Positions 1 to 9,310 of a stretch of DNA of 64,000 nucleotides are shown here, one piece after another. Below the pieces are notes generated by a model. That model ran no database searches and had not been told where the DNA came from. It saw only the letters and a program-made list of their open reading frames with translations. Positions within the stretch are counted from its first letter, which is position 1. Each line of letters opens with the position of its first letter. The stretch covers positions 124,001 through 188,000 of the forward strand of contig CAZVNM010000002.1 in assembly GCA_964628685.1 (NCBI GenBank), given 5' to 3'. The stretch comes from CALMEC01 sp964628685 (GTDB lineage Bacteria; Actinomycetota; Thermoleophilia; Miltoncostaeales; Miltoncostaeaceae). The translations under genes and the position numbers were made by a program.

Positions 1-325
1 GCACGCGAAGCCCGGTGACCAGTGCCTCGAGTTCAACGTGGCCGGTGAGCTTCCGAACTATCTGTGCGGTCAGCCTGCCGGTGTGCGTCAGGACGGGTTC
101 GTCGGGACGTTGCAGCGCGATGACTCGCAGATCCTCGTTTACGGCGTGCGCCCCGAACGCTCGGACCACGTCCGGATCGCCGGGACCGACGCACCCATCA
201 GCGAGGACGGACCACTCTTTTCCACCCTCGTCGCACCTGATGTCAAGCCACTCGTCGAGTTTCTTGCGCAGGGATCCGTGATCCACTCGACCAGGCCGCT
301 CGGCGCATCGTGGCAAACGCCCTGA
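1..325 (+). CDS. Partial small secreted-type protein, paralogue of next gene
   Basis: The gene enters from the left edge, reading in the frame that starts at base 2, and ends at a TGA at 323-325, so only the C-terminal part is present. The residues read GDQCLEFNVAGELPNYLCG and later LVYGVRP. These line up along their length with the next gene (GDRCIQF, PNYSCG, VIYGVRP), roughly 40 percent identical by eye in the conserved block. The two genes are tandem paralogues 58 bases apart. Two cysteines about a dozen residues apart are conserved and could form a disulfide in an exported protein. I do not recognise the family, and no function can be given. Confidence 0.75.
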   Translation, partial: HAKPGDQCLEFNVAGELPNYLCGQPAGVRQDGFVGTLQRDDSQILVYGVRPERSDHVRIAGTDAPISEDGPLFSTLVAPDVKPLVEFLAQGSVIHSTRPLGASWQTP

Positions 326-383
326 CAACCCCTACTGGGCCAACGCACACGGTAGCTCCGGCTGGCAGTAGAGAAAGGCACTC

Positions 384-896
384 ATGAATAAGACCCGGAC
401 ACTCGTCCTCATGGCCATTGCCGTGGGGCTCATCGGCGCCTCGGTCGCCGCCGTCGCGGCGACCCGCGGATCGAAGGCCACGATGCAGACTCCAACCAAG
501 TCAGCCGAGTACGTTGGAGCCACCGATGCCGTCTCCCTGGCCACGGTCGACGCTGGCCGGCTCAGCTTCGCGCGTTCCGGCGACCGCTGCATCCAGTTCA
601 CTCTCGTCGGTGAGGCCCCGAACTACTCGTGCGGACTGCCCGGCAACCTCGAGCGCGACGGTCTGGTCTCAGCACGCCAGATCGACGACGGACCCGTGGT
701 CATCTACGGAGTCCGCCCCCAGGCTGCCGCACGCACAGTCATCCGTGGCGCCAAGGTGCAGGAGAGTGGGCTGCTGTTCTCAACGACCGTGCCCGCTTCC
801 CTGGACGTCACCGTCGACTTCGTCGCCGATGGCAAGCTGGTGCGCCGCGTCCATCAGGGGAAGGCGATCCCAACTTCCCGCCACCCCGTGCGTTAG
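384..896 (+). CDS. Small exported protein of unknown family
   Basis: This 170-residue protein has a classic export signal. Residues 1-26 hold a short basic N-terminus (MNKTR), a hydrophobic core and an Ala-rich end. A GAAAGG ribosome site lies just before the ATG, which supports the start. The mature part contains GDRCIQF and PNYSCGLP (cysteines near 69 and 82) and VIYGVRP, the same blocks as in the preceding partial gene. It is therefore the second copy of a tandem duplication. It is probably secreted or anchored by an uncleaved signal. The family is not recognised. A hairpin follows at 914-940, before the oppositely oriented glgB. Confidence 0.75.
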   Translation: MNKTRTLVLMAIAVGLIGASVAAVAATRGSKATMQTPTKSAEYVGATDAVSLATVDAGRLSFARSGDRCIQFTLVGEAPNYSCGLPGNLERDGLVSARQIDDGPVVIYGVRPQAAARTVIRGAKVQESGLLFSTTVPASLDVTVDFVADGKLVRRVHQGKAIPTSRHPVR

Positions 897-913
897 GGAC
901 TCCGTCCGACCAC

Positions 914-940
914 CATCGTGACCGTGCGGGACGCACGATG
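914..940. terminator. Intergenic hairpin between convergent genes
   Basis: CATCGTG at 914-920 pairs exactly with CACGATG at 934-940. The hairpin lies between the small exported protein gene (+) and glgB (-), which converge, so a bidirectional terminator is plausible. There is no T-tract, as is usual in GC-rich actinobacteria. The rest of 897-1128 shows no gene. Confidence 0.4.
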
Positions 941-1128
941 ACGGGAAGTGACCGCAACGCAGGTCCTTCCCGTCAGGGGCGGTCTGCGGGACGAATGGGT
1001 GACAGCAGATCGAGCCTTGTCCTGTGGGACCGGGGCCTCACGACGTCGACGCAACACGCCGGGATTCTTCGAGGATGCGCGCTGCTGCCTCAACGAGAAG
1101 GCGTCTCCTCGGCCGCGGCCCCGTGCGC

Positions 1129-3300
1129 CTACCCCTCCGGCGTGAGCCACACCACGGCGAGCGGCGGCAGTGTGAGGGTCACGGAGTGGTCTCGCCCGTG
1201 CCAGTGCTCCGGCTCCGCGTACACGACACCGCCGTTGCCCATGCCCGACCCCGCGTATTCGTGGGCGTCGGTGTTCAGCACCTCCCGCCAGGTCCCACCC
1301 TGTGGCAGACCGACCCGGTAGCCGTCGCGCGGCACCGGTGACAGGTTGGCGATGCACACCACCGGCGGATGCCCGTCGTCGCCGAAGCGGATGAAGGCGA
1401 ACACATTGGCCGACGAGTCCCCGCCCTCCAACCAGGCGAAGCCCTCCGGCGTCGCGTCGTGGCGCCACAGCGCCGGCGTGTCGCGGTAGACGTGGTTGAG
1501 GTCGCGCACAAGACGCTGCACGCCGGCGTGCTCCGGCACGTCGCGCAGGTGCCAGGCGACGCTGGTGTCGTGGTTCCACTCGGTGGGCTGGGCGAGCTCA
1601 CCGCCCATGAACAGGAGCTTCTTGCCGGGGTGCGCCCACATCCATGCGAAGAGCGCGCGCAGGTTGGCCAGCTGCTGCCAGCGGTCGCCGGGCATCTTGC
1701 CGATGAGCGACCCCTTGCCGTGCACCACCTCGTCGTGCGAGAGCGGCAGGATGTACTGCTCGCTGAACGCGTAGATCAGGCCGAAGGTCAGGTCGTTGTG
1801 GTGGTAGGAGCGGTAGATCGGGTCACGCTGGAAGTACCGCAGCGTGTCGTGCATCCACCCCATGTTCCACTTGAAGTCGAACCCCAGCCCGCCCGCGGAC
1901 ACCGGCCGCGAGACGCCCGGCCAGGCCGTGGACTCCTCGGCGGCCATGATGATGCCGGGATCGCGCGCGTGGGTGACCTCGTTGAGGTCGCGCAGGAAGG
2001 AGAGGGCCTCCAGGTCCTCGCGCCCGCCCTCCACGTTGGGGATCCACTCGCCCTCGCTGCGCGAGTAGTCCAGGTAGAGCATGGACGCCACGGCGTCGAC
2101 GCGCAGCCCGTCGACGTGCATCTCCTCCAGCCAGTAGAGGGCGCTCGCCATGAGGAAGTTGCGCACCTCGTTGCGGCCGAAGTTGAAGATGAGGGTGCCC
2201 CAGTCGGGGTGCGCGCCGCGCCTCGGGTCGGCGTGCTCGTAGAGCGCGGACCCGTCGAACCCGGCCAGCGAGAAGTCGTCGCGGGGGAAGTGAGCGGGCA
2301 CCCAGTCGACGATCACGCCGATGCCGGCGCCGTGGGCGGCGTCCACGAGGGCCCGGAAGTCGTCGGGCGAGCCGAAGCGCGCGGTGGGCGCGAAATACCC
2401 GGTGGTCTGGTATCCCCACGAGCCGCCGAACGGGTGCTCGCTCACCGGCAGGAGCTCGATGTGGGTGAACCCCATGTCCACCGCGTACTCCACCAGCTCG
2501 ACCGCCTGCTCACGATAGGTGAGCGACCGCGCGCCCTCCTCCGGGTTTCGCCGCCAGGAGCCCAGGTGCACCTCGTAGATCGAGACGGGCCCCTGCCACG
2601 GCGTGCAGTCGGCGCGCTTTGCCATCCACTCGTCGTCGCTCCACGTGTACTCGGAGGCGTCCACCACCGAGGCGGTGCGCGGCGGTTCCTCATACCGGCG
2701 CGCGACGGGGTCGGCCTTGGTGAGCATGCGTCCGTCCTGCGCGCGGATGACGTACTTGTACTCGGCGCCCGCGCCGACACCCGGGATGAAGAGCTCCCAC
2801 ACGCCGGTGCCGCCCATCGAGCGCATCGGGTTGGTCTCGTCGTTCCAGCCGTTCCAGTTGCCGACCACCGACACGCCGCGCGCCGACGGGGCCCAGACGG
2901 CGAAGGACGTCCCCTCCACACCGTCGATCTCGCGCACGTGCGATCCGAGCACGCGCCACATCTCCTGGTGACGGCCCTCGCCGATGAGGTGGAGGTCGAG
3001 GTCGCCGACCGTCGGCGCGAAGCGGTACCCGTCCTCACCGGTGTGCTCCCCGCCGGGATAGCGGGCGGTGATCGTGTAGCCGTCGGGCCGTTCGGCGAGG
3101 TGGGTCGCGAACATCGCGCTCCACACGCGTTCCATCTCGTGGACGGTGCCGTCGGGGAGGGTGAGGGAGGCGCCGTCGGCCTGCGGGCGCCAGGCGCGGA
3201 CGACCACGCCGTCGCCGTCGGGGTGCGTGCCGAGGACCCGATGGGGGTCGTGGTGCTCCCGCCACTCGAGGAGCTCGATGTCACGGCGCAGGTCGCTCAT
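1129..3300 (-). CDS. glgB: 1,4-alpha-glucan branching enzyme GlgB
   Basis: This 723-residue GH13 enzyme transfers an alpha-1,4 segment to an alpha-1,6 position, branching the glucan made by GlgE. The layout is the usual one for long actinobacterial GlgB: an N-terminal beta domain (about 10-90), a CBM48 domain (about 105-195), a TIM barrel (about 230-580) and a C-terminal beta domain. Catalytic residues are visible in DGLRVDAVASMLYLDYSR (nucleophile Asp near 398), MAAEEST (acid/base Glu near 450) and LSHDEVVHGKGS (transition-state Asp near 521). It is the last gene of the glgE-treS-maltokinase-glgB operon, and its ATG overlaps the maltokinase stop by 4 bases, which implies translational coupling. 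The length is normal and no key residue is missing. Confidence 0.97.
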   Translation of the reverse strand: MSDLRRDIELLEWREHHDPHRVLGTHPDGDGVVVRAWRPQADGASLTLPDGTVHEMERVWSAMFATHLAERPDGYTITARYPGGEHTGEDGYRFAPTVGDLDLHLIGEGRHQEMWRVLGSHVREIDGVEGTSFAVWAPSARGVSVVGNWNGWNDETNPMRSMGGTGVWELFIPGVGAGAEYKYVIRAQDGRMLTKADPVARRYEEPPRTASVVDASEYTWSDDEWMAKRADCTPWQGPVSIYEVHLGSWRRNPEEGARSLTYREQAVELVEYAVDMGFTHIELLPVSEHPFGGSWGYQTTGYFAPTARFGSPDDFRALVDAAHGAGIGVIVDWVPAHFPRDDFSLAGFDGSALYEHADPRRGAHPDWGTLIFNFGRNEVRNFLMASALYWLEEMHVDGLRVDAVASMLYLDYSRSEGEWIPNVEGGREDLEALSFLRDLNEVTHARDPGIIMAAEESTAWPGVSRPVSAGGLGFDFKWNMGWMHDTLRYFQRDPIYRSYHHNDLTFGLIYAFSEQYILPLSHDEVVHGKGSLIGKMPGDRWQQLANLRALFAWMWAHPGKKLLFMGGELAQPTEWNHDTSVAWHLRDVPEHAGVQRLVRDLNHVYRDTPALWRHDATPEGFAWLEGGDSSANVFAFIRFGDDGHPPVVCIANLSPVPRDGYRVGLPQGGTWREVLNTDAHEYAGSGMGNGGVVYAEPEHWHGRDHSVTLTLPPLAVVWLTPEG

Positions 3301-4688
3301 GCGTGTCCGATCATTCGCTGGATGGCATCGACGGGGATCTGCAGCCAGTCACGACGGTGCGCAAGCTCGTAGCGCATCTCGTAGACGGCCTTCTCGAGCT
3401 CGTACATCCGCAGGAGCTCCGTGCGAACCGCCTCACTGGGCGGCAGCAGGCCGGTGGGCTCGACGACCTCGACGTACCCCTCCAGGAAGGCCTCACACGC
3501 GCGGTTGCACCAGCCCTCCGGCACGTCGCGGCCCTCCAGCAGGCGGATGGCGCCCTCGGCGTAGTCGATGGAGCGCAGCATCCCGGCCACGTCGCGAAGC
3601 GGCGACTGCTTGCGCCGGCGGTCCGACATGGAGCGGGCGGGCTCGCCCTCGAAGTCGATCAGCTCCCAGCGGTCGCCCAGCCAGAGCGCCTGTCCCAGGT
3701 GGAGGTCACCGTGCCCGCGGATCCTGCGTCCCAGCCCCGCCGCCTGGGTGATGCCGGCGGCCAGCAGCCGCACGTCGTCCGCGTGCTGGCGAAACGCGTC
3801 CAGACCGGGGTCGTCCTCGGGAAGCGACGCGAAGACCTCCGTGATCTGCTCGTCGAGCGACGCCGACAGGAGGGCGATGGCCTCCTGGGTCAGGTCCTCG
3901 GGCGCGAACGTGGGGTCGTCGTGCTTGGCGCCGAGGGCGGCGTGGAGCGCCCCGATCACCTCGCCCAGCGTGCGGATGGCGGGGACGACGTCGTCGCCCT
4001 GTCCCTCGCGCAGGGCCACCAGCACGTGCTCCCAACCGTCGACGGCACCCGGCCGGAAGACCTGCAGCATGCCGAGTGCCGCGGTCATGGTGCTGCCCTG
4101 GTGCTCGTACCATCCGAGCAGCGGCGGGGTGTGGGGGAAGTCGATGTCGGCGAGGACACGCAGGATCTCGAGCTCCGGCTGCAGCCCCGGCACGAGGCGG
4201 CGGTAGCCCTTCAGGATCATGCGCTCGTCGAAGATGACCGACGAGTTGGACTGCTCCACGCCCGCCGGGCGGGCGTTGTCGGGGAGGGGTTCGAACGCGT
4301 CGGAGCCGACGGCGGAGCGGAAGCTGGTCGTCTCCTCGCCGTCGGCGAACGTCGCCGACGAACGGATGGCGTCGACGATCGCCACGAGGCGCGACGGGTC
4401 GGCGGCCAGGTCGTAGACCTCCACGCCGTCCACCACCCCGATCGCGGCGGGCCCGCCCTGCGGGTCGCGTTCGCCGACGATCAGCTGGTACACCTCGTGG
4501 GTGCCGCCCGAGTGGTGGGCGCCCACCAGGGCGACCGCGACGATGGGGTCGACCGCGACGGTGACGGCGCTCAGCACCGACACGCCGGACAGCGGCTGTG
4601 CGCGGTCGGCGTACCAGCGCTGCGCCGTGAGGAAGGCGGCGAGGTCATCCGACGGTATCCCGCTCAGGCGGGTGCGTGGCTCGGTCAT
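3297..4688 (-). CDS. mak: Maltokinase (maltose-1-phosphate synthase)
   Basis: This 463-residue cytosolic kinase phosphorylates maltose with ATP to maltose 1-phosphate, the donor substrate of GlgE. The fold is that of an aminoglycoside-phosphotransferase-like kinase. The catalytic loop reads RIRGHGDLHLGQALW near residue 322, and the metal-binding loop IDFEGEPARSM follows near 344, both characteristic of the Mak/Pep2 family. An N-terminal maltokinase cap domain precedes the kinase core. The gene overlaps treS upstream and glgB downstream by 4 bases each. In some actinobacteria this kinase is fused to TreS; here the two are separate but translationally coupled. Confidence 0.95.
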   Translation of the reverse strand: MTEPRTRLSGIPSDDLAAFLTAQRWYADRAQPLSGVSVLSAVTVAVDPIVAVALVGAHHSGGTHEVYQLIVGERDPQGGPAAIGVVDGVEVYDLAADPSRLVAIVDAIRSSATFADGEETTSFRSAVGSDAFEPLPDNARPAGVEQSNSSVIFDERMILKGYRRLVPGLQPELEILRVLADIDFPHTPPLLGWYEHQGSTMTAALGMLQVFRPGAVDGWEHVLVALREGQGDDVVPAIRTLGEVIGALHAALGAKHDDPTFAPEDLTQEAIALLSASLDEQITEVFASLPEDDPGLDAFRQHADDVRLLAAGITQAAGLGRRIRGHGDLHLGQALWLGDRWELIDFEGEPARSMSDRRRKQSPLRDVAGMLRSIDYAEGAIRLLEGRDVPEGWCNRACEAFLEGYVEVVEPTGLLPPSEAVRTELLRMYELEKAVYEMRYELAHRRDWLQIPVDAIQRMIGHA

Positions 4689-6352
4689 GACGGCTGCTCC
4701 AGGTGGAACCAGAAGTATCCTCTGGGTGCGAGCGTGAGGAGGTATGGGAGCTCACCGATCAACGGGAACTCGGCTCCGCCCAGCATCTCGATCGGACGCC
4801 AGTCGCGGAAGCGGGAGAGGTCCAGCTCGACCGCCTGCGCCGAACGGGCGAAGTTGTGCACGCAGAGGATCGTGTCGTCCTCCCACGTGCGCACGTGGGC
4901 GAAGATCCGCGGGTTGGACGTCGTCAGCTTCTCGTAGGCGCCCAGCCCGAAGACGGGCCGCTGCTTGCGCAAGGCGATGAAGCGCTGGGTCCAGCGAAGG
5001 AGCGACGTGGGTGAGCGCAGCTGTGCCTCGACGTTGACGGCGGCGAACCCGTGCACGGGGTCCATGAGCGGCGGCAGGTAGAGCTGGGCGAAGTCCGCGC
5101 GCGAGAACCCGCCGTTGCGGTCGCTCGTCCAGTGCATCGGCGTTCGCACGCCGTCGCGGTCGCCCAGGTAGATGTTGTCCCCCATGCCGATCTCGTCCCC
5201 GTAGTAGAGCACGGGACTGCCCGGCAGCGAGAAGAGGATGGCGGTCATGAGCTCGATCTCGTCGCGCCCGTTGTCCAGAAGCGGCGCCAGGCGGCGCCGG
5301 ATGCCCAGATTGAGCTTGGCCCGCGGGTCGCGGGCGTACTCGGCGTACATGTAGTCGCGCTCGTCGTCGGTCACCATCTCGAGCGTCAGCTCGTCGTGGT
5401 TTCGCAGGAAGAGCCCCCACTGGCACGACTCCGGGATCTCCGGCATCTGGTCGAGGATCTCGACGACCGGGGTGGCGTCCTCCTTGCGCATGGCCATGAA
5501 CATCCGCGGCATGAGCGGGAAGTGGAACGCCATGTGGCACTCGTCCCCGTAGCCGAAGTAGTGCACCACGTCCTGCGGCCACTGGTTGGCCTCGGCCAGG
5601 AGCACGCGGTCGGGGTAGCGCTCGTCGATCTCGCGCCGCACCCGTTTGAGGTACGCGTGGGTCTCGAGAAGGTTCTCGCAGTTGGTGCCCTCACGCTCGA
5701 AGAGGTAGGGGACCGCGTCCAGCCGGAAGCCGTCCAGGCCCATGTCCAGCCAGAAGCGCAGCACCTCCAGCATGGCCTCCTGGACCTCGTCGTTGTCGTA
5801 GTTGAGGTCCGGCTGGTGGCGGAAGAACCGGTGCCAGTAGTAGGCGCCCGCCTGGTCGTCCCAGGTCCAGTTGGACTCCTCGGTGTCGATGAAGATGATC
5901 CGGACGTCCTCGTAACGCTGCTTAGTGTCCGACCAGACGTACCAGTCGCGCTTGGGGTTGTCGGGTGAGCTGCGGGCCTCCTGGAACCACGGGTGGTCGC
6001 TCGAGGTGTGGTTCATCACGAGGTCGGCGATCACGCGGATGCCGCGCTGGTGGGCCGACTCGATCAGCTCGCGCACGTCGTCCACGGTGCCGTAGTCTGG
6101 GTGCACGCCGAAGAAGTCGGCGATGTCGTACCCGCCGTCGCGCATCGGCGACGGGTAGATCGGCAGCAGCCACAGGCAGTCGACGCCCAGCCACTCCAGG
6201 TAGTCGAGCTTCTCGATCACGCCGCGGATGTCGCCGTGGCCGTCGCCGTCCGAATCGTTGAAGCCGCGCACGTAGACCTCGTAGAACACCGCGGTCTTGA
6301 ACCACATCGGCTCCGATTCGAACCAGCCGGTCTCTCCGGTCGCGGTCGTCAT
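4685..6352 (-). CDS. treS: Trehalose synthase / maltose glucosyltransferase TreS
   Basis: This 555-residue GH13 enzyme interconverts trehalose and maltose in the cytosol and so feeds maltose to the maltokinase. The TIM barrel carries GFRLDAVPYLFE (nucleophile Asp near 209), LLAEANQWPQDV (acid/base Glu near 250) and LRNHDELT (Asp near 319). The N-terminal block WFKTAVFYEVYVRGFNDSDG is typical of TreS. The length is normal for stand-alone TreS without the fused maltokinase domain. It overlaps glgE upstream and mak downstream by 4 bases each. Confidence 0.96.
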   Translation of the reverse strand: MTTATGETGWFESEPMWFKTAVFYEVYVRGFNDSDGDGHGDIRGVIEKLDYLEWLGVDCLWLLPIYPSPMRDGGYDIADFFGVHPDYGTVDDVRELIESAHQRGIRVIADLVMNHTSSDHPWFQEARSSPDNPKRDWYVWSDTKQRYEDVRIIFIDTEESNWTWDDQAGAYYWHRFFRHQPDLNYDNDEVQEAMLEVLRFWLDMGLDGFRLDAVPYLFEREGTNCENLLETHAYLKRVRREIDERYPDRVLLAEANQWPQDVVHYFGYGDECHMAFHFPLMPRMFMAMRKEDATPVVEILDQMPEIPESCQWGLFLRNHDELTLEMVTDDERDYMYAEYARDPRAKLNLGIRRRLAPLLDNGRDEIELMTAILFSLPGSPVLYYGDEIGMGDNIYLGDRDGVRTPMHWTSDRNGGFSRADFAQLYLPPLMDPVHGFAAVNVEAQLRSPTSLLRWTQRFIALRKQRPVFGLGAYEKLTTSNPRIFAHVRTWEDDTILCVHNFARSAQAVELDLSRFRDWRPIEMLGGAEFPLIGELPYLLTLAPRGYFWFHLEQPS

Positions 6353-8253
6353 CGGCGCACGCTCATCACGTGTGCGTCACCCGGGTCGAGCGCCACGTAG
6401 TTGCCGCCCACGTGCCAGTCGAAGATCCACGAGGTGAGCTCGTCGGTCACCTGGAAGTGGTCGGGCAGGGAGATGTCGCCCGGCACGTCCACGCCGCCCA
6501 CCTGCCGGTTGTGCGGATCGATGTTCACCACCGTGATGATGGCGTCCGGGCCGATGCCCTTCACGTAGGCGATCAGCTGGTCGTTGCCCGTGTGCAGGAA
6601 CCGGATGGGTCCGATGCGCCGCAGCGCCGGGTGGGTGCGGCGGACGACGTTCAGCCGGGCGTAGCGCTCGAGGAGCGGTCCGTCCAGCGAGCGGCGCTTG
6701 GCCTCGTACTTCTCGGAGTCCAGGTACTCCTCGCTGCCCTCGCGCACCGGCGTGTTCTCGAAGTGCTCGAAGCCGGAGTAGATCCCGTAGCTGGGGCCGA
6801 GCGTGGCGGCAAGCACCAGGCGGGCGTGGAAGGCGGGCGGTCCGCCGTGCTGCAGGTAGGCGTGCAGGATGTCCGGGGTGTTGGCGAAGAAGTTCGGCCG
6901 GAACACCGCCGCCACCGCGGGGTCCGCGAGCTCGGTCACGTACTCGGCGAGCTCCTGCGCGCCGTTTCGCCACGTGAAGTAGGTGTAGCTCTGGTTGAAG
7001 CCGATGCGGCCGAGCTCCAGCATGGTGGCCGGCTTGGTGAAGGCCTCGGCCAGGAAGATCACGTCCGGATGCTCGGCCCGCACCCGCGCGATCAGCCACC
7101 GCCAGAAGCCGATGGGCTTGGTGTGCGGGTTGTCGACGCGGAAGATCCGCACGCCGGCGTCGACCCAGAACTCCACCACCTCGGCGAGGGCCTGCCACAG
7201 CCCACGCCAGTCCTCGCAGTCGAAGTCGACGTTGTAGATGTCCTGGTACTTCTTGGGCGGGTTCTCCGCGTACTTGAGCGTGCCGTCGGGACGGCGCGAG
7301 AACCAGTCGGGGTGCTCGGTGAGCCACGGGTGGTCGGGCGAGCACTGGATGGCGAAGTCCAGGGCGATGTCGATGTCGCGCTCGCGGGCCTCGTCGACCA
7401 GGGTGCGGAACTCGTCCATCGTGCCGAGCTCCGGGTGGATGGCGGTGTGTCCGCCCTCCGCGCCGCCGATGGCCCAGGGGCTGCCGGGGTCGCCGGGACG
7501 GGCGTCCAGCGTGTTGTTGCGCCCCTTGCGGTGTCGCACGCCGATCGGATGGATGGGGGGCAGGTACAGCACATCGACGCCCAGCTGCGCGAAGCGCGGC
7601 AGTTCGCGCTGGATGCCGGCGAACCCGCCCCACGACCGCGGGAAGAGCTCGTACCAGGCACCGAAGGTGGCCCGTTCGCGGTCGACGACGAGCGGCACCG
7701 CGGTGGAGCGCACGCGCTCGTCACGTGCGGTCGAGGTGCTCATGGCGGCGTGCAGATCGTCGGACATGGCCGCGGCGAGCTTCTCGTCCTGGTCGGCGTC
7801 CGAGTCGAGGAGCGCGGCGGCCGCGGCGACCCGGGCGCGCTGGTCGCCCTTGAGTTTGGCGGCACGCAGGAGCGCGACGCCCTCCAGGATCTCGCTGCCC
7901 AGGTCGGTCTGACCACCGTCGATGCGCCGGCGCATCTCGTGGCGCCACGACGCGAAGCGGTCGGTCCAGGCTTCGATCTGGAACTCGTGGTCGCCCAGCT
8001 CCTGCGGTGAGATGAGCGCGCTCCAGCGGTCGAGGCCCGGCGCCTCGCGCATGGGGGCCTCGTGCCATGTGCCGCCCGCGGCGCGGTGGCGCACCACGGC
8101 GCGCAGGGCCTCGTGGCCGTCGCGGATGATCGTGGCGCTGACGTCGATGTGGTCACCGAGCGCGAGCTTGGGCGCGTTTCCGCCGGGCACCGTCGGCTCG
8201 ACGTTGTCGATGACGATGCGCGACGGACGTGTCTTGGGGGGGATCGTGTTCAC
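6349..8253 (-). CDS. glgE: Alpha-1,4-glucan:maltose-1-phosphate maltosyltransferase GlgE
   Basis: This 634-residue GH13_3 enzyme transfers maltosyl units from alpha-maltose 1-phosphate to the non-reducing end of a glucan. An N-terminal beta domain (about 15-120) and a helical insert precede the barrel. Catalytic motifs are RIFRVDNPHTKP (Asp near 374), IFLAEAFTKPATM (Glu near 401) and ANTPDIL (Asp near 460). It heads the tight block glgE-treS-mak-glgB, whose four genes all overlap by 4 bases. An SDR gene ends 9 bases upstream on the same strand, so the promoter may lie before that SDR. Confidence 0.97.
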   Translation of the reverse strand: MNTIPPKTRPSRIVIDNVEPTVPGGNAPKLALGDHIDVSATIIRDGHEALRAVVRHRAAGGTWHEAPMREAPGLDRWSALISPQELGDHEFQIEAWTDRFASWRHEMRRRIDGGQTDLGSEILEGVALLRAAKLKGDQRARVAAAAALLDSDADQDEKLAAAMSDDLHAAMSTSTARDERVRSTAVPLVVDRERATFGAWYELFPRSWGGFAGIQRELPRFAQLGVDVLYLPPIHPIGVRHRKGRNNTLDARPGDPGSPWAIGGAEGGHTAIHPELGTMDEFRTLVDEARERDIDIALDFAIQCSPDHPWLTEHPDWFSRRPDGTLKYAENPPKKYQDIYNVDFDCEDWRGLWQALAEVVEFWVDAGVRIFRVDNPHTKPIGFWRWLIARVRAEHPDVIFLAEAFTKPATMLELGRIGFNQSYTYFTWRNGAQELAEYVTELADPAVAAVFRPNFFANTPDILHAYLQHGGPPAFHARLVLAATLGPSYGIYSGFEHFENTPVREGSEEYLDSEKYEAKRRSLDGPLLERYARLNVVRRTHPALRRIGPIRFLHTGNDQLIAYVKGIGPDAIITVVNIDPHNRQVGGVDVPGDISLPDHFQVTDELTSWIFDWHVGGNYVALDPGDAHVMSVRR

Positions 8254-8262
8254 GGCGAGAGC

Positions 8263-9117
8263 CTAGCCGGGGTCGGAATCGTCAGTCCGCGCGGTCGCGC
8301 CCGGGAACCGGGGGTCGCGTCCGTAGTCGCGCAGGCGCAGCTCGAGTGCCGCGTGGACCTGGTCGGGGGCGTCGTCACCCACCATCAGCCGCAGCCGTTC
8401 GTCGGGGGTGTCGGCGACGACGTGGGCGACGATCGCGGCGGCGATGTCCGCGGCCGGGGTCCCGCCACCGGTGCCCTCTGCCGGCCACGGGACGTCGGGG
8501 GTGCCGAAGAGGTCGGTTCGCAGCCCGTCATACGCGGGGTTCGCGTCGGCGAACCGCATGCTGCCGGTGGTCCACTCCGTGTCGATCCCGCCGGGTTGGA
8601 CGATCGTCACCCGGATGCCGAACGGACGGACCTCACCGGCCAGCGCCTCGCTGAACCCCTCGAGCCCCCACTTGGCGGCGTTGTAGAGCCCGAGGGTGGG
8701 CATCGTGCCGACGGCGCCCACCGTCGAGATCTGGACGATGTGCCCCGATCCCCGGTCGCGCATCGCCGGGATGGCCGCCTGGCAGAGCCACAGCGGTCCC
8801 AGCAGGTCGGTGTCGATGATCGCGCGCGCGGACGTCTCGTCCACCTCCTCGACGGCGCCCACCAACCCGTACCCCGCGTTGTTCACCAGCACGTCCAGCC
8901 GACCGAATACGTCGAGCGCCCGGGCCACCGCACCCCGGCAGCCCTTCCGGTCGCGGACGTCCAGGCGGTGCACGACGAGCCGCTCGTCTTCCACCAGGTC
9001 GTGGTCGCCGCGCACCGTGGCCAGCACCGCGTCGCCCGCATCGTGGGCGGCGTGCACGAGGGCCCTGCCGAGGCCGCGACCGGCTCCGGTGATGAGCCAT
9101 GTCCGCGTCGTGTCCAT
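8263..9117 (-). CDS. SDR-family oxidoreductase
   Basis: This is a 284-residue short-chain dehydrogenase/reductase from the ATG at 9117. The open frame extends 35 codons further upstream, but that part is Arg/Pro-rich and not SDR-like, whereas this start places WLITGAGRGLGRALV right at the N-terminus. Other family marks are the NNAGYG motif and the YNAAKWG catalytic Tyr-Lys pair. The substrate is unknown; classical SDRs of this type use NAD(P)H on alcohols or carbonyls. It ends 9 bases before glgE on the same strand and may be co-transcribed with the GlgE pathway, although no metabolic link is established. Confidence 0.88.
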   Translation of the reverse strand: MDTTRTWLITGAGRGLGRALVHAAHDAGDAVLATVRGDHDLVEDERLVVHRLDVRDRKGCRGAVARALDVFGRLDVLVNNAGYGLVGAVEEVDETSARAIIDTDLLGPLWLCQAAIPAMRDRGSGHIVQISTVGAVGTMPTLGLYNAAKWGLEGFSEALAGEVRPFGIRVTIVQPGGIDTEWTTGSMRFADANPAYDGLRTDLFGTPDVPWPAEGTGGGTPAADIAAAIVAHVVADTPDERLRLMVGDDAPDQVHAALELRLRDYGRDPRFPGATARTDDSDPG

Positions 9118-9310
9118 GCGGTGAGGGTACCCGTCGGGGGCGGGTCGGCCCGTGCGCGACGGGGTGCGTCCGGTTCGCGGGCGCCGGGACGATCGGGGCG
9201 GCGCGTCGGGACCCGCGATCACACGCGACGACCCCGGTGCCGGCGGCGCATGCCGGCACCGGATTCGTGGTCATCGGTCTGTTCCCACCTCGTCACCGCC
9301 GGGTCCCGGC

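Noticed and set aside
1369..3372. Long plus-strand open frame opposite glgB
   Set aside because: No domain and biased composition; glgB on the other strand is certain.
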